Shown here piece by piece: positions 13,496 to 20,837 of a DNA stretch of 32,721 nucleotides. Every line of letters starts with the position of its first letter. Positions within the stretch are counted from its first letter, which is position 1. A program made the translations under genes and the position numbers. Below the pieces are notes generated by a model. It saw nothing but the letters and a program-made list of their open reading frames with translations. It did no database searches and was not told the DNA's origin. Source of the DNA: Methylobacterium terricola (GTDB lineage Bacteria > Pseudomonadota > Alphaproteobacteria > Rhizobiales > Beijerinckiaceae); assembly GCF_006151805.1 (NCBI RefSeq), contig NZ_VDDA01000042.1:1-32721 (forward strand). Direction: 5' to 3'.

Positions 13496-13867
13496 ATGGG
13501 TTTCCAACATATCGCCGCTCAAGGCAGTGGCATGATCCGCCCTGTCTGTGCGGAACAGCAGCCCGTGTCTTCCGGTCTGACCCCTAAACAGGCGCCCGGT
13601 GATCTCCGCGTCGGCTTGAGCCGCAACCTCGATGCCGGCGGCAGCGCCCCCGACCTCGCCGCGCAGATGGAGGTGGAGCGCGACCGCGTCCGCACCCTGC
13701 GCCGGGCCATCGCTGACCGGATCGAAGCGGATCTCGCCATCCTCGACGCGCTCCACGGCCACACGGCCCCAGGGGAAGGCGACGGCATCGCGGCCATCAT
13801 CGGCGAGAGCGAATCGCTGCGCCTCCTCCTCGCCGCGCCCCACGCCGGCCGGGAGGGCAGGGCATGA
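13496..13867 (+). CDS. Hypothetical protein, first gene of the right-hand operon
   Basis: The 123-residue product starts at ATG 13496 after GAGAGAACG. Its first half is low in structure. The second half is helical (LAAQMEVERDRVRTLRRAIA, DRIEADLAILDALHGHTAPG, IIGESESLRLLLAAPHAG). It overlaps the next gene by ATGA at 13864-13867. Stem-loops 2 and 3 would lie in its leader, suggesting post-transcriptional control. No family is recognised. Confidence 0.55.
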   Translation: MGFQHIAAQGSGMIRPVCAEQQPVSSGLTPKQAPGDLRVGLSRNLDAGGSAPDLAAQMEVERDRVRTLRRAIADRIEADLAILDALHGHTAPGEGDGIAAIIGESESLRLLLAAPHAGREGRA

Positions 13868-14244
13868 CGGCGTCGCCCGAATGCGATCCGTCCGTCCGGC
13901 CCCACCCCCGGGACGCCGTCCGGGAGGCGGAGGCCCGCCGGCTGGCCCTGCGCGACCGCTTCGAGGCCCTGTTCGCCGAGTGGCTGCGCAACCGGGCCAG
14001 CGCGATCGGCGACTTCGACGGCGCGGACATCCCCGCCTCGCACACCGAGCGGGAGACCGAGCTGGCGCGCCTCATCGCGACCACGCCCGCCCCGTCCCCG
14101 TGGATGGTCTTCCGCAAGCTCGAGGTGCTGGCGCACTACCTCGGCGACGAGGGCGTCCGCTGGGCCGACCGGCGCGAGGTCGTGATGCTCGCCGGCATCC
14201 GGGCCGACCTCCTGCGCCTCGGCGTCGGGGAGGCGGGGCGGTGA
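13864..14244 (+). CDS. Hypothetical helical protein
   Basis: The 126-residue protein is helical and charged (RDAVREAEARRLALRDRFEA, LFAEWLRNRASAIGDFDGAD, SPWMVFRKLEVLAHYLGDEG). It is coupled to both neighbours by four-base overlaps (ATGA before, GTGA after). Similar short proteins are common in early regions of alphaproteobacterial prophages without known function. No motif allows a role to be assigned. Confidence 0.6.
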   Translation: MTASPECDPSVRPHPRDAVREAEARRLALRDRFEALFAEWLRNRASAIGDFDGADIPASHTERETELARLIATTPAPSPWMVFRKLEVLAHYLGDEGVRWADRREVVMLAGIRADLLRLGVGEAGR

Positions 14245-14414
14245 GGGGGCTCGGCGTCCTCCGTGCCCGCTGGCTGATGTGGCGGGCCGGCCGCGACTTC
14301 GCGGCGGCCGCCCGGCACCGCGAGATCGCGGCGACCCGCATCGCGCTGGGCGCCGCCCGCCTCGACGCGGCCGAGGCCATCCTCGCCAAGGCCGGCCGCC
14401 TCCGCGCGGCCTGA
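14241..14414 (+). CDS. Hypothetical small basic helical protein
   Basis: GTG 14241 overlaps the upstream TGA. The 57-residue product is one or two amphipathic helices rich in Ala and Arg (LGVLRARWLMWRAGRDFAAA, RHREIAATRIALGAARLDAA). It belongs to the same coupled operon. Its size leaves the call uncertain; the overlap and composition favour a real gene. Confidence 0.5.
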   Translation: MRGLGVLRARWLMWRAGRDFAAAARHREIAATRIALGAARLDAAEAILAKAGRLRAA

Positions 14415-14488
14415 CATCCCGGCCCGGCCGCCCTGGCGGTCGCCATGCGCCCGGCCGGGCCTCTCTGTCCGATCCAGAGGGGAAACCC

Positions 14489-15082
14489 ATGTCCCGATTC
14501 GTCACCGTCCCCTTCCACGGGGACACGCTCTTCGCCGTCGAGCGCGAGGACGGCGTCCACGTCGCGATCAAGCCCATCTCCGACCGGCTCAAGCTCGACT
14601 GGTCGGCGCAGCTGCGGCGCACGAAGCGCGATACGCTCCTGGCGCAGGGGATGGCCATGGTGACCATCCCTTCGCCCGGCGGGCCGCAGGAGGCGACGTG
14701 CCTGCCGCTCCGCCTCCTGCCGGGCTGGCTGTTCGGCATCGGCGCCAACCAGGTCAAGCCGGAGGCCCGGGAGGCGGTGCTGTCCTACCAGGCCGAGTGC
14801 CACGAGGTGCTCTTCCGCCACTTCTTCGGCCGGGAGGGGGAGGGCGGCACCATGCCAGCCGAGGCGCTGCCCGCCCGCGAGGACACCGTCAGCGTGCGCC
14901 GCAGCCTCGTGACCGAGGCCCGGCAGACCTTCGGCACCCGCGCCGCCGGCAGCCTGTGGTTCGCCCTCGGCCTGCCCGTCGTGCCCGAGATGCGCGGCAC
15001 GCCGCCGGACCTCTTCACCTACACCGCCGTCCGCCAGGACGCGCCCGCGCAGGGCGACGCCTCGCGGTCGACGTCGCGCTGA
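14489..15082 (+). CDS. Phage antirepressor (P22 AR N-terminal domain)
   Basis: The 197-residue protein starts at ATG 14489 after a good AGAGGGGAAA site. Residues 5-115 match the P22 antirepressor N-terminal domain: VPFHGDTLFAVEREDGVHVA, IKPISDRLKLDWSAQLRR, GGPQEATCLPLRLLPGWLFG and REAVLSYQAECHEVLFRHF. Antirepressors bind and inactivate phage repressors; in satellites and prophages such proteins trigger or redirect induction. The C-terminal 80 residues contain SVRRSLVTEARQTFGTRAAG and a Ser/Arg end, without the second domain usual in longer antirepressors. It lies two genes before the integrase and may respond to, or interfere with, the helper phage. Confidence 0.75.
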   Translation: MSRFVTVPFHGDTLFAVEREDGVHVAIKPISDRLKLDWSAQLRRTKRDTLLAQGMAMVTIPSPGGPQEATCLPLRLLPGWLFGIGANQVKPEAREAVLSYQAECHEVLFRHFFGREGEGGTMPAEALPAREDTVSVRRSLVTEARQTFGTRAAGSLWFALGLPVVPEMRGTPPDLFTYTAVRQDAPAQGDASRSTSR

Positions 15083-15100
15083 ACTCCGGAGGATCACGAG

Positions 15101-15289
15101 ATGACCGAGAGACAGGAACCCGCCGGGCTGAGCGAGGACCGCGATCGCCGGCAGCGTATCGGCCTCACGGGGCCGCAGGCGCGACACCTCGCGGACGAGC
15201 GCACGATCCAGGCCTTCGAGACCGCCAACGCGACATGCGCCCGCCGCACGGACCCCGCAGCACCGCTCGCTGACCGGGAGGGTCGCTGA
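15101..15289 (+). CDS. Small hypothetical protein directly before integrase
   Basis: The 62-residue ORF starts at ATG 15101 after a GGAGG sequence and stops one base before the integrase ATG, so the two are probably co-translated. The product is charged (GLSEDRDRRQRIGLTGPQAR, HLADERTIQAFETANATCAR). It lacks a recognisable HTH. An accessory role in recombination is possible from its position but not shown by sequence. Confidence 0.5.
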   Translation: MTERQEPAGLSEDRDRRQRIGLTGPQARHLADERTIQAFETANATCARRTDPAAPLADREGR

Positions 15290-15290
15290 C

Positions 15291-16499
15291 ATGGCCAGCG
15301 TCCGCCAGCTCACCAAACCGAACCGCGAGGGCAAGCGCCCCTGGGTCGTCGAGTACACCGACGCGACCGGCAAGCGCAGGAGGGCCACCCCGCCGACTGG
15401 CCTGAAAAAGGACGCGGACAAGCTGCGTCAGAAGATCGAAGAGAACATCAACAACGGCACCCACACGCCGGCGGGGGATACACGGAGTTTCCGCGCGGTG
15501 GCCGAGCTGTTCATTCGACACTACGAGGACCGCGTGAAGGCCGGGCAGACGAGCCGGAGCCGGCAGGAGCTGATCGCGAGCGTGGTCAGCAAGCACCTCA
15601 TCGGCAACCTCGGCGCCCGGGCCTACGCCGACCTGAGCTTCAAGGATGTCGAGGCGTGCCACCGTACGATGCGCGAGGCCGGGCTGTCGCACCTGACCGC
15701 GCGCCAGTACATGCTCATCGGCAAGCAGATCGACGACTTCGCGATGCGCCGCGGCTACACCAAGTCGTCGATGTTCTCGGTCTTTACGAAAGAGCTACGG
15801 GGGATCTCGAAGCCGAAAGTGCGGGTCTTCACCGTAGAGGACATCAGGCGCATCCTCGCGGCAGCCAACGTCCGGCTGCCGCGCTACCGGCATCACCCGT
15901 TCCTGCTGCTCCGCTGCACGGTCCATCTCGCGGTGTTCTGCGGCCTGCGCTTCGGCGAGATCATGGGGCTGACCCGTGAGAACGTCGATTTCGTCAACGG
16001 CGTCATCCGCGTCCGGCACAGCCTCACGAAGGACGACGTGCTGAAGGCGCCGAAGACGGCTGCGGGCGTCCGCGACGTACCGTTGCCGCATCACGTCGCC
16101 TATCTCATCCAGAACTGGATGGACGTCCACCGACGCCAGGAGCCCCGGGGGCTGATCTTCCGGATGCTGGACGGCGCCATGATCGAGCACACGAACCACC
16201 GTGACCTCTGGCTCGGCCTCCTGGAGCGGGCGGGCGTCAGCTGCGATGTCGGCGCCGATCGGGACGTGTTCCACTTCCACGCTCTGCGCCACTTCAACGC
16301 CAGCCTCCTCGTGCAGATGGGCATGCCGGTGACCGACGTGGCGCAGATGCTCGGCCATGAGAAGTTCGACACGACCTTGCAGACCTACGCCCACCCCATG
16401 GTCGGGGCGGTCCGGCGCCACGAGGCGTTCGAGCAGATGGCCCGGCTCTTCCAGGGCGTGGACGCGACAGAAACGCGACTTATCGACTTAACACCCTGA
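15291..16499 (+). CDS. int: Tyrosine recombinase (integrase)
   Basis: The 402-residue protein has the normal integrase plan. An N-terminal arm-binding region (about 1-65) includes the basic KRPWVVEYTDATGKRRRATP. A core-binding SAM-like domain spans 65-165. The catalytic domain contains R220 (FCGLRFGEIMGLT), K255 in the beta hairpin (LKAPKTAAGVR), H330-x-x-R333 (HALRHFNAS), H356 (MLGHEKFD) and nucleophile Y366 (QTYAHPM). All six catalytic positions are present, so it should be active. Its stop lies 17 bp before attR. There is no terminator between the gene and the capsid remnant, so in the integrated state its transcript would run into prophage late genes. Confidence 0.93.
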   Translation: MASVRQLTKPNREGKRPWVVEYTDATGKRRRATPPTGLKKDADKLRQKIEENINNGTHTPAGDTRSFRAVAELFIRHYEDRVKAGQTSRSRQELIASVVSKHLIGNLGARAYADLSFKDVEACHRTMREAGLSHLTARQYMLIGKQIDDFAMRRGYTKSSMFSVFTKELRGISKPKVRVFTVEDIRRILAAANVRLPRYRHHPFLLLRCTVHLAVFCGLRFGEIMGLTRENVDFVNGVIRVRHSLTKDDVLKAPKTAAGVRDVPLPHHVAYLIQNWMDVHRRQEPRGLIFRMLDGAMIEHTNHRDLWLGLLERAGVSCDVGADRDVFHFHALRHFNASLLVQMGMPVTDVAQMLGHEKFDTTLQTYAHPMVGAVRRHEAFEQMARLFQGVDATETRLIDLTP

Positions 16500-16516
16500 A
16501 ATCGTAGTTATTTTAG

Positions 16517-16530
16517 TTCTACGACCTGGA
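16517..16530 (+). other. attR: right copy of the attachment repeat
   Basis: TTCTACGACCTGGA restores the capsid frame immediately after an in-frame TAG at 16514-16516. It differs from attL only at the tenth base. GAAATCGT occurs just inside both ends (2423-2430 and 16498-16505) and may be an arm-type integrase site. Confidence 0.85.
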
Positions 16531-17887
16531 GCTCGGGGCGAAGTCGCTCTACCCGGTCCTGACCCCGCTGCGGAACCTGATCCCGCGCGTGTCCGGCAAG
16601 GGCGGGATCCAGGCCGCCTGGCGGGCCATCACCGGCATCAACGTGTCGGGAATGCGCATCGGCGTGTCGGGCGGCAACCGCGGCGGCGTGCAGATCGTCG
16701 CGACCGCCGACTACACCGCCTCCTACAAGGGCATCGGCATCGAGTCGAACGTCGACTTCGAGGCGCAGTACGCCGCGCAAGGATTCGACGACGTGCGCGC
16801 CATCGCGGCCCGCACCGGCCTCCAGAGCCTGATGCTCGGCGAGGAAGCGATGATCCTGGGTGGCAACACCTCCCTCGCGCTGGGCACCACGCCGACCCCG
16901 ACCCTCTCGGCCTCGTCCGCCGGCGGCAGTCTCGCCAACGGCACCCTGTCGGTGATCTGCGTCGCGCTCTCGCTCGACGGCGTGATCAACGGCTCGCTCG
17001 CCGGCGGCATCCAGTCGACCATCACCCGCACCAACGCGGACGGCTCGACCGACATCTTCGGCGGCGGCGCGGCGGCGAAGTCCGCGGCGGCCACGGTCTC
17101 GGTCACCGGCCCCACCGGCTCGGCCGCGGCCTCGGTCGCGGCGGTGCCCGGCGCGCTCGGCTACGCCTGGTTCTGGGGCACGGCCGGCGCCGAGGTACTG
17201 GGCGCCATCACCCCGATCAACTCGGTCGTCGTCACGGGTGCCGCCGCGGGGACGCAGACCGCCGCCTCGCTCGGCGCTTCGGACCGCTCGACCAACGCGC
17301 TCGCCTTCGACGGCCTGCTCACCCAGGCGCTCAAGGCGGGGTCGGGCGCGACGATCGTCACGATGCCGTCCGGCACCCCGGGCGTCGGCACCCCGCTCAC
17401 CGCCGACGGTGCGGGCGGGATCGTCGAGATCGATGCCGTCCTCAAGCAGATGTGGGATCTCTACCGGCTGAGCCCCGACACGATCTGGGTCAACAGCCAG
17501 GAGGGGCTCAACCTCTCGCGCAAGATCCTGCAGGGCTCGGCCAACAGCGCCTTCAAGTTCGAGTTCTCCGCCACCCAGGACGCGCTCGGCGGCGGCATCA
17601 TGATCCGGAAGTACCTCAACCGGTTCTCGATGCAGGGCGGCTCGGTCCTCGACATCCGCGTGCATCCAAACCTGCCGGCTGGCACCATCCTGTTCACCAC
17701 GGCTGCGCTGCCGTACCCGATCAACAACATCAGCAACGTCGTGCAGATCCGCACGCGACAGGACTATTACCAGATCGAATGGCCGCTGCGCTCGCGCAAG
17801 TACGAGTACGGCGTCTACGCGGACGAGGTGCTGCAGCACTACTTTCCGCCCTCCATGGCGGTCCTGACCAACATCGGCAACGGCTGA
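16517..17887 (+). pseudogene. Major capsid protein, C-terminal part (3' part of split gene)
   Basis: The frame opens at the attachment repeat with FYDLELGAKSLYPVLTPLRN and runs 456 residues. It contains IPRVSGKGGIQAAWRAITGI, FDDVRAIAARTGLQSLMLGE, GGNTSLALGTTPTPTLSAS, an Ig-like middle with GGAAAKSAAATVSVTGPTGS, and a conserved end, RQDDYYQIEWPLRSRKYEYG-like, with VLQHYFPPSMAVLTN. These are features of a long HK97-fold capsid protein with an inserted beta domain. No normal start lies at the junction; ATG 16589 is internal and would remove the N-arm. Apart from the split the sequence is intact, with no stops or frameshifts, which suggests the insertion is recent or reversible. Confidence 0.85.
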
Positions 17888-17898
17888 CCAGGCACCCT

Positions 17899-17920
17899 GG
17901 GGCAGCGACCGCGCTGCCCC
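17899..17920 (+). terminator. GC-rich hairpin after the capsid gene, possible attenuator
   Basis: GGGGCAGCG (17899-17907) pairs with CGCTGCCCC (17912-17920) over a four-base loop. There is no T tract, so it is not a classical terminator. In many phages a hairpin after the capsid gene protects or partly ends that abundant transcript. Confidence 0.35.
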
Positions 17921-17947
17921 ATCCCGTGCTTCTCGCGAGGGCCCATT

Positions 17948-18253
17948 ATGGCAATGAACTGGCGCATGTTCCCGCCCGTCGCGGTCCGGGAGCAGACCCG
18001 CATCGCCAACGGACGCACCTATTCCGGCGCGCCCGGCAGCGTCGTCACCGTGCCGGAGCAGGACGGGCAGATCCTCCAGGCGAACGGCTGGACCTCCATC
18101 GCGCCCTCCGGCCCGACGAGCGCCCGGCAGGCCGGCAAGGCCGGCATCTACGCCGCCCACCGCGGGGCGACCTTCTTCGACGAGACGCTGGGCAAGCTGA
18201 TCGTGTTCGACGGTCAGACCTGGCGCGATCCCCTCAACGGCAACGCGGTCTGA
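17948..18253 (+). CDS. Hypothetical head or head-tail protein
   Basis: The 101-residue product starts at ATG 17948 with CGAGGG upstream. It has a strand-rich N-terminus (VREQTRIANGRTYSGAPGS and VVTVPEQDGQILQANGWTS, like small head-completion or decoration proteins), then TSARQAGKAGIYAAHRGATF and FDETLGKLIVFDGQTWRDPL. The ending resembles short tail or decoration protein repeats. Directly after the capsid gene, a decoration or connector role is plausible. I do not recognise a named family. Confidence 0.65.
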   Translation: MAMNWRMFPPVAVREQTRIANGRTYSGAPGSVVTVPEQDGQILQANGWTSIAPSGPTSARQAGKAGIYAAHRGATFFDETLGKLIVFDGQTWRDPLNGNAV

Positions 18254-18263
18254 GGAGGCCGAG

Positions 18264-18743
18264 ATGATTACGATGCGCGCTCCCGCGGGGATGACGGGCT
18301 TCACTCACCAGGGCTTTCCCGTCGAGATCCGCGACGGCGTCGCCCAGGTCGACCCGCGCTTCCGCGGCGAGTTCGAGACACATGGCTTCCTGGTGGAGGG
18401 CGAGGCCGGCCCGGCGCTTCCTGCCGCCGGGGAGAACCCACCGCTGCGCCCGCTCGACCTGCGCAAGCAGGCCCTGATCGGGATGTTCTCCGACCGGCTC
18501 GACACCATGAGCGACGACGAGCTCGACGCGATGCTGGCCGATGCGCGCGCGGCGCAGAAGCGCGAGGAGGACGGCGCATCGGCCCTCGACCCGGCCGCGG
18601 TGACCGAGGCCGCCGTCGACGCGATGTCCCGGGCCGAGCTGTTCGCCTTCCTGAAGCTGAAGGGTGCGCCGGCCGTGCCTCCGATCACCAACGAGGCCCT
18701 GCGCGAGAAGGCGCGGGCGGCGCTGACAGCGATGACGGGCTAA
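18264..18743 (+). CDS. Hypothetical virion-region protein
   Basis: The 159-residue protein follows a GAGGAGG site. The N-terminus (TGFTHQGFPVEIRDGVAQVD, PRFRGEFETHGFLVEGEAGP) is strand-rich and resembles short phage head proteins. The rest is helical, with two acidic stretches (DDELDAMLADARAAQKREED and DAMSRAELFAFLKLKGAP), the second like a short SAP/HeH-type helix-extended loop (LFAFLKLKG...EALREKARAAL). Such HeH units occur in phage head-tail proteins. Function is not known. Confidence 0.6.
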   Translation: MITMRAPAGMTGFTHQGFPVEIRDGVAQVDPRFRGEFETHGFLVEGEAGPALPAAGENPPLRPLDLRKQALIGMFSDRLDTMSDDELDAMLADARAAQKREEDGASALDPAAVTEAAVDAMSRAELFAFLKLKGAPAVPPITNEALREKARAALTAMTG

Positions 18744-18748
18744 CCGCC

Positions 18749-19561
18749 GTGGCGCCCAATCCATCCGACCTCGTGCGGCTCGCCGACCTGCGCGCAACGC
18801 CGGACCCCGACACCGATCCGGTCCTGCAGCGGCTGATCACAGCCGTGAGCCGGACGATCCTCAGCACGATCAACAGGCCGGCGATCCTGCCGCGGTCCTA
18901 CACCGAGACGCGCGAGGTCGGCCGCTCGGGCGTGCTGCTGGCGCAGTGGCCGGTGACCCGGGTCGACGCGGTCGACCTCGGCGGCATGGTCATGCATGCG
19001 CTCGAGCCCGGCTCGGGCCTGACCGCCGGCTACGCGGTCGATCCCGCCGACGTGGCGCCGCCGGGCCGGCCGCAGATGCTTCGGTTCGGCACCGGCACGC
19101 CGATCGGCTTCGGCTGCGCTCGCGCCACGGTGACCTATACGGCCGGCTATCAGGTTACGGCCGAGACGACGGTGGTGCCCCAGGGCGGCGCCGTCATGGC
19201 GCTCCAGCCCTACGGCGCCTGGGCGGGCGATGGCGGCGTGACCTATGCCGGCGGCCCCGCCCTGGCCCGCGTCGCATCCGCTCCGGCCAGCGGCCAGTAC
19301 GCCGTCGATGGCGCGGGCGGCTACACCTTCGCGGCGGCGGATGCCGGCCGGCCGGTCGCGCTCACCTACGGCTACGTCCCGGCCGACCTCGCTTACGCGG
19401 CCCGGGAGTGGATCCTGGAGCGCCAGGCCTATGCCGAGCGCGTCGGGCTGCAATCCAAGAGCCTCGGCGGTCAGGAGACGGTCTCCTACCGCATCGCGGC
19501 CGTGCCGGACTTCGTCGCGCCGGTCCTGCAGCAATACGCCAGCGTGGTGCCGCCGTGCTGA
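18749..19561 (+). CDS. Head-tail connector-like protein with inserted beta module
   Basis: The 270-residue protein starts at GTG 18749. Its N-terminus (LVRLADLRATPDPDTDPVLQ, RLITAVSRTILSTINRPAIL) and a C-terminal helical part (DLAYAAREWILERQAYAERV) resemble gp6-type head-tail connectors, which form a ring under the portal. Between them a beta-rich module (about 168-215) contains LARVASAPASGQYAVDG, GGYTFAAADAGRPVALTYGY. Nearly the same module occurs in the tail tube protein at 20838-21578. Genes for gp10-like and tail-terminator proteins follow with short overlaps, which supports the connector call. Confidence 0.65.
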   Translation: MAPNPSDLVRLADLRATPDPDTDPVLQRLITAVSRTILSTINRPAILPRSYTETREVGRSGVLLAQWPVTRVDAVDLGGMVMHALEPGSGLTAGYAVDPADVAPPGRPQMLRFGTGTPIGFGCARATVTYTAGYQVTAETTVVPQGGAVMALQPYGAWAGDGGVTYAGGPALARVASAPASGQYAVDGAGGYTFAAADAGRPVALTYGYVPADLAYAAREWILERQAYAERVGLQSKSLGGQETVSYRIAAVPDFVAPVLQQYASVVPPC

Positions 19562-20040
19562 CCGAGATCCAGGTCGACGAGACCAAGGTCGTCGCCCGGT
19601 TCGAGCGGGTCGTCGGCGACGTGCTGCGCGAGATCCGCGCGGCCGTCGACATCGAGCGCCTGATCCTCGAGGCGCTGATCAAGCGCAAGCTCTCCGGCGA
19701 GGTGCTGAACGTCGTCACCGGTCGCTTGCGGCGCTCGGTCTTCTCCTACGTCGAGGTCGAGGACGACACGGTCTCGGGTGTGGTCGCGCAGTCCGGCGAC
19801 GTAAAGTACGGCGCCCGCTGGGAGTTCGGCTTCACCGGCGACGAGGTCGTCAAGGCCCACGTGCGCACCATCACCCAGGCCTTCGGCCGGGCCATCGCGC
19901 CGCGCGAGGTCGAGGTGCAGCAATTCACACGCCACGTCGACCAGCCGGCCCGGCCGTTCATGCGCCCGAGCCTCGCCGAGCGGGCCGCGGCGATCGTGGC
20001 GCGCCTCAAGGGCGCCCTCGCGAAGGGGTTGGGTGGATGA
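19555..20040 (+). CDS. HK97 gp10-like head-tail joining protein
   Basis: GTG 19555 overlaps the previous stop and gives 161 residues. The pattern of N-terminal helices (VVGDVLREIRAAVDIERLIL, EALIKRKLSGEVLNVVTGRL) followed by strands (RRSVFSYVEVEDDTVSGVVA, GDVKYGARWEFGFTGDEVVK) and the end PARPFMRPSLAERAAAIVAR is typical of gp10/minor-tail-like proteins. The final RPFMRPS...A...I motif is nearly diagnostic. These proteins act at the head-tail joint. It overlaps the next gene by ATGA. Confidence 0.75.
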   Translation: MLTEIQVDETKVVARFERVVGDVLREIRAAVDIERLILEALIKRKLSGEVLNVVTGRLRRSVFSYVEVEDDTVSGVVAQSGDVKYGARWEFGFTGDEVVKAHVRTITQAFGRAIAPREVEVQQFTRHVDQPARPFMRPSLAERAAAIVARLKGALAKGLGG

Positions 20041-20474
20041 GCCGCAACGCCGCCGTCGAGGCACTGAAGGTCGTCGTCGCGGGCGTCTGGGCCTGGAAGA
20101 CACCGCCGTCGCGCCGCCTCAAGCTGTTCGCCGACGTGCCGGCCAAGGACCGGCCCTGTGCCTTCCTGCACGAGGGCGGGGACGAAACATACACCTGGCA
20201 GAGCGGCGCGATCCCACGGCGGCGCATCGAGGTGAAGGTCTTCGTCTACATCGACGCCCGTGACCCGAAGACTGTCGGCTCGATCATCCTCAACGACATC
20301 ATGGACGCCTTCGACGCCAAGCTCGCCCCGAAGGGCGCCGACGCCATGCTCGGCCGCAATACGCTGGCCGGCACCCAGTACATGGCGCGCATCGCGGGCC
20401 GCCCGATCAAGGTCCCGGGCGATTTGGACGGCGACGGGCTGCTGATCGTGCCCGTCGAGATCGACCTTCCCTAA
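20037..20474 (+). CDS. Tail terminator/completion protein
   Basis: The 145-residue protein starts at ATG 20037, overlapping the upstream TGA. It has VEALKVVVAGVWAWKTPPSR, then strands PCAFLHEGGDETYTWQSG, RRRIEVKVFVYIDARDPKTV and a helix IILNDIMDAFDAKLAP, ending VPVEIDLP. This alternation and position, between a gp10-like protein and the tail tube, fit tail terminators, which stop tube growth and join the tail to the head. The sequence family is not named with certainty. Confidence 0.65.
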   Translation: MSRNAAVEALKVVVAGVWAWKTPPSRRLKLFADVPAKDRPCAFLHEGGDETYTWQSGAIPRRRIEVKVFVYIDARDPKTVGSIILNDIMDAFDAKLAPKGADAMLGRNTLAGTQYMARIAGRPIKVPGDLDGDGLLIVPVEIDLP

Positions 20475-20489
20475 ATCCAGGAGAACTTC

Positions 20490-20804
20490 ATGACCGACCA
20501 CGACGACGCCCCCGAGGCGACGGCGTCCGCTGCCATGTCCCCCGTCGCGGCGGAAGCGCCGGCTGGCGCCGTCACTGTCCCGGACAGCTCGGCCGCAGCG
20601 ACCCCCGCCACAGCCCGCGGCGTCAGCGAGTCGACGACAGCGGAGGCCGTCGCGCTGTCGACGCTCCAGGGCAGCACTGCCGAGAAGATCGACCAGCTGC
20701 ACCGCGAGATGTTCGCCGGCTCGGCGCTGGGCCACCACACCGGGCTCTGGAACCTCGTCCACGCCTTCAAGGAGCGCGTGAAGGCGCTCGTCGCCACGGC
20801 CTGA
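20490..20804 (+). CDS. Hypothetical tail-region protein
   Basis: ATG 20490 follows AGGAGA at ideal spacing. The 104-residue product has a long Ala/Ser/Thr-rich N-terminal half. The helical C-terminus contains STLQGSTAEKIDQLHREMFA and HHTGLWNLVHAFKERVKALV. It lies between the tail terminator and the tail tube. Its function is unknown; a tail assembly factor is possible. Confidence 0.6.
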   Translation: MTDHDDAPEATASAAMSPVAAEAPAGAVTVPDSSAAATPATARGVSESTTAEAVALSTLQGSTAEKIDQLHREMFAGSALGHHTGLWNLVHAFKERVKALVATA

Positions 20805-20837
20805 TCCCCCGCCAACCCCACCCCCGAGGAGGTCCCC

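Larger units (their letters stand above)
2394..16516 (+). mobile_element. 14.1-kb integrative element (probable phage satellite) inside the capsid gene
   Basis: The segment between the two direct repeats is 14,123 bp counted from repeat start to repeat start. Removing it fuses the left capsid codons with the right ones in frame. It carries an integrase at the right end, an excisionase-like gene at the left, a replication module, terminase small and large subunits, a tRNA, accessory genes, an antirepressor and operator-like sites. It has no portal, protease, capsid or tail genes. Known phage satellites (PICIs, P4-like elements, PLEs) share this plan: integration, replication and packaging control with borrowed virions. 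Integration into a capsid gene and carriage of a full large terminase are unusual. An alternative is a defective second prophage that lost its structural genes. Confidence 0.85.

Noticed and set aside
13285..13587. 100-codon plus-strand ORF in the regulatory region
   Set aside because: Its composition is not coding-like, it overlaps the operator region and two stem-loops, and it runs into the 13496 gene in another frame.
2394..16530. Capsid split as an assembly artefact
   Set aside because: The shared att repeat in phase, the integrase next to it and the terminator inside the end fit true site-specific integration. Read-level proof is still needed.
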